Shown piece after piece: positions 47,001 through 57,533 of a DNA stretch of 64,000 nt. How positions within the stretch are numbered: position 1 is the stretch's first letter; each line of letters begins with the position of its first letter. This stretch comes from Eudorina sp. 2006-703-Eu-15. Its lineage: Eukaryota; Chlorophyta; Chlorophyceae; Chlamydomonadales; Volvocaceae. Where the stretch lies: assembly GCA_003117195.1 (NCBI GenBank), contig BDSI01000074.1:315823-379822 (forward strand), given 5' to 3'. The translations under genes were made by a program, and so were the position numbers. The notes beneath the pieces are model-generated. The model was not told the DNA's origin. It ran no database searches and saw only the letters and a list, made by a program, of their open reading frames with translations.

Positions 47001-50000
47001 ATGTTGCGCCCAGCGCACAAGTTCTCACGTCCGCGGCCTGGCGCTCGCCGACCAAGGGCCGATGCGGCTCATGCCATCGCGCAGCAGGCAAACACTTCCA
47101 GACGCTTAAAGTTTAAGGACATACAAGAGGCATGGCATGGGAGATTCGACGATCGGTACGCCTTGGCGCGTTGGCTCGACCCGACCAAAAGCAGCTTCAG
47201 TCTTCAGCCCTACGAAACGGCATTAAATGTATGGCATATGAATGTTACTGTAAACATACAACCGCAAGAGGCTCGTGAGTTGGGTAAATCGTAGGTCATG
47301 TGGTCTGTTCGGCTGCAACCTGCAAGTTTGTGCCCTAACCCCTGGCACCCAACCAGTTGGCCTAAGATTACATCGTATGCGCAACAACATGTATTCTTAA
47401 TCTGTCTTGCCAATCGCTCAACATGGATGCATGCTCGTGGCTTTGCCCCAGACACAACCGCTTGAACCGCCCTTCTAACCGCAGATCCTGGCGGGGATAC
47501 GTGGGCACGTGGTACTCGTTCCCGTGCAACGCGCCACATGTCGCACAGCACGCGATTCGGATGTTCAAATTCGCGGGTAGGTGTTGCCGGGATGCGACGG
47601 GCCCGTTCACACCCCGTACACTCTGGCGTATGTGTACACGACGACGTGTGGCTACTAGGGGCGAATTCGTGTACGACGCCTAGCCCGAGGAGCGACCGCG
47701 GGCGCCGTGGGCTGCAGCACACGGTGGACCACGGGTCGGTGGGATGCATCCAACTGGCGAGGTCGTTATCGCCGGCCAACGACTCGCTCCGAAACAACAC
47801 CCGCTCAAACCCCGCCCCGCGATCCTCCCCCAAACGCAAGCCCAGGTCCTCGTTGCGTTCCACCTCGCACGCACTTCGTTCCACAGGTTGCCGTCTAGGT
47901 TGCCCGGTGCCCTTGACACGCGCACGCTTTGCTGCGGTACCGTAGCACATGGGCTGGTCGGTGCCCGTCGGTTCGAATATCCGCATGCGCGGCGTCGGCG
48001 ATCGGCTGCCGCTGCTGCGGCCGTTGATGGTGGTGGAAACACGGTTTCACGACCACCCTGCCCCGCAGACGCCAGTCGCCGGGTGCTGGACCAGGTCAAC
48101 GTGTACGAGACGGGGCGTCCGGGGATGCCGAAGCGGGAGGCCGACGGCCTCGTAGAGGTACGCGGGCAGGCCGCATTGAGGCCAAGGGTCTGCGACGGTT
48201 GCCAACGGGCAGGAGCGCCGCGCCCAAGGGCAACGCGCGGGGGGGCGGGGGAGTTGCAGTGGCAATGAATCGGTAGGGACGCGGTAACGGTGCCGGCTGT
48301 GCGGGTGTCCCTCTGCCCCTCTGCCGCTCTGCCCCTCTGCCCCTCTGAAACTTGCGCCCGGTGCCCCAGTTACGGACCAAGTACGAGGGCCGCATGATCG
48401 ACCCTGACACGTTCGAGGTAAGGGGCCGGTAGGGAGGGAAGGGAGGGCGGGAGGGCGGCCGCTGTTTTGGGGGTAGCCGAAACCAGCTTATGCGTGCTTG
48501 GGGCGGCGGCGTGTTGGACGCAGAACCCGAGGCCGGGGTCCTTAAGACATGCTGCAGTAGAGCCTTCGCCGCCTCTCCCTCTCCTCTCCAGGAGCCCCTC
48601 CTCAAGGCATGTCCAGGTTCCCCATCGCCCTGCCCCTCCCCTCTCCGTCTCCGTCTGCCGGACATGGTCATCCTGGCATGGGCGGCCTCACCGACGTTAA
48701 TCACTTTGTAACATCTGCAGCTGTAATTTACACCCCTAATAATACCTCCTGGCCTCCTCAGGACCCAGTGGATACCCATCGTCACGCCGTCGTGGTGCCG
48801 CATCCAAACATCCTGGTCAGCCTCAGCCGCTTCTGGCTGCCGCCGGTGGCGGTGGCGCCGCCGCCGAGCGCCGGCGTCCTGGCGGCGCAGCAGCAGGCGG
48901 AGGCGGACGACACGTCCCAGCAGCTCCGGCGCAGTGACAGCTGGGGCTGGGAGGTGTTCCTGCGGGTAGGTCACTGACGCTGACTCCGGGTCTGAAGATA
49001 GGGAACAAAAAGGGCAAGAATGGTATCTTGCGCGTCCTGCTTGCCACCCGCGCCGCCTCGCTGGGTGACATCCTCCCGTGGCGACACTCTCGCACCCGGA
49101 CGGCGCGTCTATACCAACTAGGGGGGATCAGTCCGGTAGTGGAGGCGCTGACGGTGTCCCACCAGGCCATGTCCCAAGCGCCGCGTGCTTGTATGGGCCA
49201 TGTTTCGACACATGTAAGCGGTAAGCATCGTCAATCAAACCGTGATCGTTTACGTGATGGTCCTGTGTTGTCGTGCTTGCGGTATGCCCCATGCCATGGT
49301 GTCGGCCGTAATCAGGACGGCGACTGCCGGTGGAGCTTCCCCATGGGGTACGACGCGGCCACTGGCGCCCTCAAGACGTTGATGTTGATCCAGGAGTACG
49401 GCACCACGGCCGACCCGCACACGCCCCACGTGCTGACGGCGCTCAAGGACACCCTTCGCGCGCCCCGGCCGCAGTTGCCGGAGGATCCCGCCACGTGGGT
49501 GACCCGCGGGTCAGTGGGCCGGCGGCTGGGCCGGCTGTGGCTGGCCCCGGACGGCAAGCACCTCCTGGTGGACGACGCACTGACGGAGCCGGTCCATTGG
49601 GACAGGTGGGTCGCGTTGTCGGTTGTCCTGCGCAGTACATGGTCTGTAAAGGGTGCTGTGAAGCCGCGCCAACCCCGCGACAGCGTCGACCTGCCACACG
49701 CCGCACCGCACACACTCCAGCTGTCGATGAGTGGACTGACAGATCCTCGGCGCGGTGCGCAGAGCGCGGGGTGCCGAGTGCGGGGTGGAGAGGAATCCAG
49801 GTGCCCGTCTGATGGCGTCCGCTGCTTAGCCCCCCTTCGCCCGTGGGCGGTGCTGGGGCTACGGCTGTCCTGTGCCGCTCACCAGACCGTGTGCTTCCGT
49901 GTGCTTCCGTTCATGTTCCCCATACCCGAGATGAATGATGACAATATCTGCCCTGCCCTCCCCTGCCCTCGCCTCTGCAGCCCTCCCCCGGCCCCCGGCT

Positions 50001-50254
50001 CCCCGCCCGAGGCCGCCCCGCTGCACCTGGCCCGGCTGCCGGACGCCATGTACATGCGGCTGCCCACGTCCATCGCCGCGGGGGCGGAGCCGGCCGGACC
50101 CACTCTGAGGCTGGAGTGCGGCGGCCTGCTGCGGCGGCAGCCCGAGAGCGGCACCGCGGGGACGCTGGCACGGATTGTCGTACAGTACGACAGGGTCACG
50201 GGTGCTCTCCAGGATGTTTGCTACGAGGAGTTCCCGCTGGCAGCTGCACTTTGA
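47001..50254 (+). CDS. Calycin/DUF3598-like protein, paralogue B
   Basis: Exons 47001-47155, 47485-47576, 48069-48157, 48370-48417, 48762-48965, 49316-49605 and 49981-50254 give 383 residues with every phase matching. Exon lengths 155, 92, 48, 290 and 274 are identical to paralogue A; exons 3 and 5 differ by one codon. The N-terminus MLRPAHKFSRPRPGARRPRA looks like a plastid or mitochondrial transit peptide. Then RSWRGYVGTWYSFPC (GxW signature), ASRRVLDQVNVYETGRPG, YEGRMIDPDTFE, SRFWLPPVAVAPPP, WSFPMGYDAATGALKTLMLI and ARLPDAMYMRLPTSIAAG. Exon 6 differs from A and C in its first 60 bp and is nearly identical after that. Function is unknown; the DUF3598/calycin assignment rests on motif order only. 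Confidence 0.75.
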
Positions 50255-53200
50255 CATCCTACCTCATGCATCTGAACAGCGAGGCTGGGCCATGTTTCCA
50301 CATTGGATCAGGTATCTATTGAGGCTATCCCAGCTATAAATAATACTATGTGGTAATAATAAGGATAATAACCGTTGGGTCGTAGAGTTATAGAAGTGAG
50401 CAGCTGGTGGGTTGTCGAGTTGGGCACGTGTCGGAGATATGCGGCGGCGGAGTGGAGGTGTTCCTGCCGCGCAGCAAGACGGACCAGCAAGGACCGTGGG
50501 GCTCGCGTGTACCTGGCGCCCGTTTCGGGCAGCGGAGTCCCGATCGCCCGCATCGTGCTGAGGCACGTCGCCTTGGCGCGGCGTCGGGGGGCGCCGGATA
50601 CCGCGCCTCTGTTCGTGCGTTTAGGTTGGGGACGTGGCCTGGGCAAAGCGTCTGCGGCTACGCCTATCGGAGCTGCACGCGGCGGTCCCGGGGTTAGAGG
50701 TCGACCTACAGAGCTTTTCTTCGCACAGCTGTGGAAGGGCGGTGGCACTGCTGCTGCTAACGCCGGCGCTAGCGTGGACGACATTCGACAGCATGGCCGC
50801 TGGCGGTCCGATACAGTGTTTGCACATGTATACGCTGTCGGCGGTAGGGGCTCGTTTCCGGGTGCTCGGGTCCAAGCCATGTAGGGGGAAGTGTTAGCGG
50901 GACTGGGTGAGGGGGGTGTCGCGCCCTCCGGCGCTCCTGGTCCCTCCCCGGGACTCGAGGGGATCGGACCGCGGGACGACGGCCTTCGTGAGACTGGGCG
51001 AGCGGGAGAGGGCGCTGCGCTTTGGGCCTAGGGGGGGCCCGAGAACTTCCGCGTCGCGCGCAGGCTCCTTGGTGTCTCGGAATTTTACCGCCCACATCCT
51101 GTTAACTTCCCGGGTTGTCGCGGTGGCGATTGCTGGTGGGTAGTTTATTGCGCCTCCATTTCCTGGGGGGGAGGGGAAGGCGTTGGCTAGCAGGTTAGTT
51201 CGTGCTTTTGGTGCTTGTGTAGTCGGCGTAGTGGCTTTTCAGTAGTACTGCACAGTTGTTTGGCAGGTGTCCAGCTGGTGTGTTAGAGTTGGTGAGCAGG
51301 CTTCGAACTGGTGTGTCGTGGCAGGAGCAAATCCTGTCGGGTACTGGCCTTCTCAGTGTGAGAGGTGCGGAGTTGTACCCGCGCGGCGTCGGACGACCAG
51401 ATAGAGCAGCCTAGGTTATTTGTAAGAAGCGCGCGGAGTCGCCGTGTTGTGCTGTGTCCCGGCCAATTGGTGGCCTTGCGGCACCAATCAAGTAGTGCGT
51501 TGCTGCGACGGCGGCGGCTCATTGTACACTGCTGTTGCACATGGCGGTTCCGCGTTCCATCGGGTTTCATTCCCCGCTCGACTTTGGATGCGACAGCTCC
51601 GAGATGCGGCTCAGGGCGGCTCTCAGTCCCAAAAGCATGCACGAACGGGAATGTCGCGCGCAGGCAGCAACATCCCAACCGACGCACATCTTTTGCGTGT
51701 CGATGCGTACGCCCCGCGCTGCCGCACATGCAATACGTGATGTGTCTCTGCTTGATCACGTGCTGGCTGCTGGCGTCCATTTGAACATGCGTGCCTATGC
51801 GTGCTGGCCATCCCAAACGTAGCATGTGACACCTCGACACAACTTAGCCAAATTTCATCCGAATTCCACAGTAAGAGTCTCTTAGGACCTTGTCTGAGCA
51901 TTCGAAGTTCGCGAATCGCCCGTTGCCTGGCGGCGGCTTGCATGCCTGACACCATCGTCGATCCCACTTCGGAAGGGCGCCATGAAAGGCTCGCAGCGAT
52001 TGTTGCACGGATATCGCGATACAACTGAACTATGAACGAACATAACTTTGGAAGTCGACAATCCTGGTAGAGCGCTCGGCAGTAATTGCAGCCACTACCT
52101 TCAGCCCGAGCTCCGCAAAATTCTCGCGCAATGTGACTCAAAGTCATCATAATGAGAAGAAGAACTGGCTGGCCACGGCCGAGGCGTCGCCCACAGAATG
52201 GACCTTTTCTTTGGTTTTAACGTTAATCGAACATCGCCTAGCCAGTTGGTCCTTGTCACGATAACTTTCACCGTCTGCTCAGCACCGCCTCAGGCTTTTG
52301 CACCTAAAACCAATGCCTGAAGCATGTACGAAGCAGCAGTAGTGACCTTGTCATATTGTACGACATAAAGGCCTTTGCAGGTTCTATATTATAACCTGCT
52401 ACTCACCACCTTTTCACCCAGCAGCTGCATCAAATCAGGATTAGCTTACATGAAGCTTTCTTACTGCACTCGCGCTGAAGCTTAGGAATCCACCTTTTGG
52501 AGCGTTGCAGCCCTGCAAACTTGACCTCAGCCAAACAGCCTCACCGTACAAGGGAAGCTCACGATGTTAAATCGTCTGCAAGAGGCGTTTGCTGGTTGCC
52601 AGCGCTTACAGTCCAAAGTCGATGCTCCCTTACCATGCCGGAATCGCCGCTTTATTTGATTATTGACTTTTATATTTAATGTTAAATTGCTGCAGATATG
52701 TCACAAAAAACTGTCAAGGTCAGGTTCCTGTCGACAGCGAAGTCGCAAGCGCCGCTGCAAACTCTTACGCGAATGCTGGCTTGTGGATAACATGCAATTG
52801 GACTGTAACTTGGCTTGTTTCGGTGCAATAGCGGGGCGTGACCACTGTGACAACGTGCGTCCGGTCGCAAATGCTTGGCATGCTGGCTGCCGGTAAGTGC
52901 GGCAGCAGGGGTACGCGGGTCTGAAGGCCACCACCTGGGGCGGGGAGGAGGAGGGACGGGCGGACGGCACCCGGGGGAGGGCCAGCCGGAGGGCCTGCGG
53001 CCCCCTCACGGAGGACATTTCCTGGATTCCCCGCCTGGACACACCCAGGCTGCTGCCCGCTAGTAGACGTCCTCCGCATGTGGAGTGGTCTCATTCATTG
53101 CTATCTAGGCCCTTCCCTCGGCAAGGACACGGCCAGATCCCAGTGCGTCTTCCGGGACCCTCCCCCCGGATGTGAAGATCACCCACTGCCCACAACGAGT

Positions 53201-53302
53201 CTCAAAGCGACCTGGGAAACCCCATCACGAGGGCGCCCCATGTCCCCCGGATAGATGGGGCAAACCCTAGATAACCCCCCTTCCCAAGCCACGGGCGCCT
53301 CA
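50255..53302. other. Tail-to-tail spacer with decayed recombinase element
   Basis: The spacer lies between the 3' ends of paralogues B and C. 50375-50884 is a tyrosine-recombinase remnant. The rest, including AT-rich 51800-52700, has no exon I can support; TTACA at 52607 is a possible minus-strand polyadenylation signal for C. A splice-like GTAAGT at 52894 in a short open stretch was seen but not joined to anything. Confidence 0.5.
50375..50884 (+). pseudogene. Tyrosine recombinase remnant (DIRS/Crypton-like)
   Basis: Three plus frames must be read in turn. Segments are VSEICGGGVEVFLPRSKTDQ, then ARVYLAPVSGSGVPIARIVL, then VDLQSFSSHS, then GGGTAAANAGASVDDIRQHG followed by RWRSDTVFAHVY. The order LPRSKTDQ ... 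HS.(R/K)GG.T.AA..AG ... HGRW.SD...Y is that of eukaryotic tyrosine recombinases from DIRS-like or Crypton elements, including the H, R and Y catalytic positions. At least three frame changes make it nonfunctional. No reverse transcriptase or terminal repeat was found beside it, so the element class is open. Confidence 0.7.
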
Positions 53303-56300
53303 CTATGGCGCAGCTGCCAGCGAGAACTCCTCGTAGCAAACATCCTGGAGAGCACCCGTGACCCTGTCGTACTGTACGACAATCCGTGCCAGCGTCCCCG
53401 CGGTGCCGCTCTCGGGCTGCCGCCGCAGCAGGCCGCCGCACTCCAGCCTCAGAGTGGGTCCGGCCGGCTCCGCCCCCGCGGCGATGGACGCAGGCAGCCG
53501 CATGTACATGGCGTCCGGCAGCCGGGCCAGGTGCAGCGGGGCGGGCTCGGGCGGGGAGCCGGGGGCCGGGGGGCTGCAGAGGCGAGGGCAGCCAACGAAT
53601 TGGACAAGGAGCACAATAGGCGGAGGGCGTGTGGTGGAGAACCAGGATACGACCGCGAGCATGCTCATCTGACCCCAAAAGTCGGTCCGTGGGCGCAGCC
53701 GCTCGGCCGGTTGGCACGAGGCTTGTATTATTAATTGATGTTACAGTGGGCAGAGGCTTTGACGAGGGGGTGAGGGACCTTCCGAGGCTGTGTGTAGGAG
53801 CATTGCGTCCCAGCAAGCCTTGTGTTCCTCGAGCCTCGTGTCTTTGCTCCTCCACTGTGGCGCGTGGGGCAGTAAGTCGCGGAGAAGGCGCCCCACCGGA
53901 GAAAGCACGCGTACGGTACCTGCCCTCCGACCCATTACCGGTAGATTTGACCCGACCCACCTGTCCCACTGGACCAGCTCCGTCAGTGCGTCGTCCACCA
54001 GGAGGTGCTTGCCGTCCGGGGCCAGCCACAGCCGGCCCAGCCGCCGGCCCACTGACCCGCGGGTCACCCACGTGGCGGGATCCTCCGGCAGCTGCGGCCG
54101 GGGCGCCCGAATTGTGTCCTTGAGCGCCGTCAGCACGTGGGGCGTGTGCGGGTCGGCCTTGGTGCCGTACTCCTGGATCAGCGTTGTACGCGTGAGAGCA
54201 CCGCTGATCGCGTCGTACACCACTGGAAAGCTCCACCGGCAGTCGCCGTCCTGGTTAGTAGGGAGTACCAGCGAAACAGGCTCACGTCGCCCACAGGACG
54301 CTGGTTGCCCTACCTATTATCTACTGCCTTACTTGACATTCGAAGGCCTTGCAATGCGTGGCAAGTAAGGCAGTAGATAATAGGTAGGGCAACCAAGATG
54401 TCAATAGCGTATATTTCAGTTGTTGCAGTTAAAAAGCTCGTAGTTGGATTTCGGGTGGGGTTGTGCGGTCCGCCTCTGGTGTGCACTGCTCGGCTCCACC
54501 TTCCTGCCGGGGACGGGCTCCTGGGCCCAACTGTTCGGGAATCGGAGTAGGCTACTCTAGGTTACTTTGAGAAATCTCCCTCTATTGCCTTCCGGCTGGC
54601 CCCATCCCGCCGCGCACCCACCCGCAGGAAAAACTCAAAGCCCCAGCTGTCGCTGCGAGTCGGCAGCACGGTGGTGGCGTCGCCCGCCTCCGCCCGCTGC
54701 TGCGCCGCCAGGACTCCCGGGCTGGGTGGCGCCACCACCGCCACCGGCGGCAGCCAGAAGCGGCCGACCAGGGCCGACGCGTTGGGGTGCACCACTACCA
54801 CCGCGGCGTGTGAGGGGCTCACAGGCTCCTGTGCGGGGTCGGGATCCAACGGAATCCAACGGAATCCAACGGGGAAAGGAATCTCACTCGCATTCAAATA
54901 ATGCCTCTCCGTTCTCAAAGAGGCACCAGTTGACCCAATTAACCAACACAGGAGGAAGCTTCGGCTGTCACCGATGACCCGCGGGGTCCGCTGTAACATC
55001 CTTAATAACAGACAGACAAACAGGCGAATGTGGAATTTCGGCGTTGCGGACCTCCAAGAATGCACGCACCCGTCCAATGGGCACGAGGCGGCCGGTGACC
55101 TGTTGCCGCAGACCCTAACCTCACCCCCACCCAGCCAGGTCGACTCTCCCCCCACCTCGAGGCACCCAACTCGGGCCCAACAGCCCCGGGAGGCCATGTC
55201 GGGGATCGTACCTCGAACGCGTTGGGGTCCATCATCTGCCCGACGTAGGCGAAGGTGGCCTGCGGGTCCGTGTGTCCGTGTGTCCGTGTGTCCGTGTGGG
55301 AGGCGCCACGAAACCCCGGCGCGGGGCAGGGGAGCTCGGGGACCCGGAGCCGACTTGAAGCTTCTTCGGAAGGGGCTGAACCAAGCTGGTCCCCGGGCCC
55401 ACCACCGCACCACGGCTTCATGGACGAACCAACGGATACCGTTACCATATCGATAAGGGGCATCAAACCCCCGGTGGACCCGCATCAGCGCCCCTAGGGC
55501 CCAAGGCGCTTCATAAGGTTCATATGCCCGGGCCTCCCCCGGGATACACCTGCCCGGGCCTGCACATGCAGGTGTGTGTTGAATAAGAAGCCGCACGATG
55601 CATGTGTGTGTTTAACAAGAAGCCCACCCATAACCGCCCAGGTCAGGATGTGTGGGTGTGTGTGTTTCACATCGAATGTGTCGGATGCGTCGAATGCGAC
55701 AGCGGCACACGGACCTGCGCCAAGCCGTCGACCTCGCGCTTCGCCGTCCCGGGCCGGCCCAGGCTGTAGACGTTGACCTGGTCCAGGGCTTCGCGGCTGG
55801 CATCTGCGAGGGGCGAGCACATGCGCATGCAAGGGGGGCAGGCGGGTAACGGCTCGCGTGTGGCGCACCCAGGCGACGCCCAGCCCGTTCCCAACTCACG
55901 GCACGCATTTTACTAGCCCAGCATCGTGTCTGGTTGGCTTGCCCCTGTCCTCGTCGCCAAACACGGCGGGTGGTGTTGGTAGAGCTGGTGCGGTGTTTCG
56001 CCAGTTGCAGTGCAGACCACGGCACACGAAAAATGCCCAAAGGCGCAGGGCAGGGCTGGGCAGTACAGCCGTGATGGGTTTGTCCCGGCATCGGTCGCTT
56101 GGGCACTCGCCAGTTGGTCGTCCACCCACCCACCGCGCCACCGCCAAGTGCGCAAGCCCTGCTGTACAACCGTGTTCGGCGATGCGTGTGTATAGGAGTA
56201 CCAGTTGCCCACAAAGCCATTCCAAGACCTGCATTGTGCAGGTATATGGCATAGGAGGGCAGTCGAAGCCGCTGAAGACGGAGCTGACGTTTGTAATGCC

Positions 56301-56748
56301 AGAAATGGGCAGCTTTGAACCCAACGGTTCACACTAAACGAGGCAAGCCTAGCATGGCAATAACGTAAAATACAATGATGGTACAGGCGCATTTCATTCG
56401 ATGCTTTTGCAGCTTTATGGGTTTGGATGTTGCGGGTTTTGCAAGTTGCGGCAGTCCCTATATAGACGTTCACAGCGCCGGTGAAAGCCACATACATTAG
56501 CTTAATAGAAATTCCTCATTTCATTCACATTAAAGGCGCACGACTTCAAGGATCAGTGCCGTTCAGCCCGTTCCCACAGTAAGGTTCGCGCACCTGTCAT
56601 CAAACCTTGAACGCCATGCGCCGGTGGTCTCCTTTCGTTTCAAAACTCTGCCCGCGCTGGGCTGCGTCGAGGCAAAGAGCTTCACATTGCTTTGTTTGCG
56701 ACTCATACCAAGTCTCGGTCGCGAAGCGTTTCCAGTCAGATTCATCAT
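53303..56748 (-). CDS. Calycin/DUF3598-like protein, paralogue C
   Basis: Minus-strand exons are 56748-56594, 56228-56134, 55803-55715, 55259-55212, 54828-54622, 54250-53961 and 53573-53303: 384 residues, phases matching throughout. The start MMNLTGNASRPRLGMSRKQS again gives exactly 51 codons before the first intron, as in A and B, which supports all three starts. Signatures are RSWNGFVGNWYSYTH, ASREALDQVNVYSLGRPG, YVGQMMDPNAFE, VGRFWLPPVAVVAPP, WSFPVVYDAISGALTRTTLI and ARLPDAMYMRLPASIAAG. Exon 6 resembles A more than B at its start. Intron 5 (54251-54621) contains a perfect 33-bp inverted repeat and an antisense 18S rRNA fragment. The gene appears intact. Confidence 0.75.
54303..54394. repeat. 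Perfect 33-bp inverted repeat with 26-nt loop
   Basis: Arms 54303-54335 and 54362-54394 (left arm starts GGTTGCCCTACCTATTATCT) are exact reverse complements. The repeat lies in intron 5 of paralogue C, 7 bp from the 18S rRNA fragment. Confidence 0.95.
54402..54575 (+). rRNA. 18S rRNA fragment (V4 region), inserted in an intron
   Basis: CAATAGCGTATATTTCAGTT, GCAGTTAAAAAGCTCGTAGT, TGCCGGGGACGGGCTCCTGG and GGTTACTTTGAGAAAT follow in the order and spacing of the green algal small-subunit rRNA V4 region. Only about 174 bp is present, with changes in conserved positions (TTTCAG for TTTAAG; GAGAAAT for GAGTAAAT), so it is a diverged, non-functional insert. It is antisense to paralogue C. Confidence 0.9.
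54959..55010 (+). mobile_element. Dispersed-element 3' end
   Basis: It reads GGCTGTCACCGATGACCCGC, then GGGGTCCGCTGTAACATCC and a TTAATAA tail. It matches the minus-strand end at 19561-19612 over about 40 bp. It lies in intron 4 of paralogue C. Confidence 0.5.
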
Positions 56749-57533
56749 CCTTACGATCACACGGTCCCGTCTGACTATATTAACCTCGAAACTTGTGGGG
56801 AGCCTCGGATCACCAAGCTCACTCGGTTAATTCTTCGTACTGCTTCGTAACGCTTCGTACAAGGCAGGACTAGACCGTGCATGTTGACAAGAATGGCGGA
56901 TGGCGGCACGTTCGGGTAAGAACTTGGAGAGGATAGCAGCCTGCACTGGACGCGTCAGCCCGCGAACGCGCGTGGTGGGCCCTAGCGGCCCGTAGCGCGT
57001 GCGCGCAGTTGCAGACCATGACGTCCATTATGACATGCACGCTGACACGCCCTTAACCTCGTTGAACTTGCTACGAGCTGAGTAGATTAATGGATGATTG
57101 AAGTGTCGTGGGGCTTGACACTCCGGACATTTTTGGGCAGTGTTCGGACGGGTTCCTAGGAGCTTTCCCCGAGGTTTCCATACCGCATGAAGACGTCCGC
57201 CTTGGGTAGGGCGGATTGGTGGCATCTGAAACGGTAGCGTCGTAGCCCACTGAAACCTGAAAGTCGGAACTGCATCCCCCGGTTGTCCAGTAGTTACCGT
57301 GTCGTAACCTACCTACGTCGGTTGACCGTTGGCACAAGTTCAACCGACGTTAGGTAGGTTACGACACGGTAACTACTACATTGCTGCGAAGTAATGTTTT
57401 ACTTGAATTATTACTTAATGAGAAGTTTTCTAGCAACACGCACATTTTTCGTATTTGGCCCATGGCGGGGACACAAATCTGAAAAGCGCGGCAATTTTCC
57501 GGCATTTCCACGAAGTCAAGTAGAGACCTTATC
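56749..57533. promoter_or_regulatory. Divergent promoter region with hairpin
   Basis: Paralogue C starts leftward and the deaminase starts rightward from this 785-bp stretch. It contains the 37-bp inverted repeat at 57289-57377 about 160 bp before the deaminase start. No exon was seen. Confidence 0.5.
57289..57377. repeat. 37-bp inverted repeat with 14-nt loop
   Basis: Arm 57289-57325 (AGTAGTTACCGTGTCGTAAC...) pairs with 57340-57377; the only defect is one bulged base. It would make a long, small-RNA-like hairpin on either strand. Confidence 0.93.

Noticed and set aside
47700..47885. Extra exon inside intron 2 of paralogue B (HTVDHGSVGCIQLARS)
   Set aside because: It breaks the phase between exons 2 and 3, and direct splicing gives the conserved D-A-S-R-R...N-V-Y junction in all three paralogues.
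47210..47986. Minus-strand frame opposite paralogue B introns
   Set aside because: It overlaps confirmed plus exons of B and has no motif.
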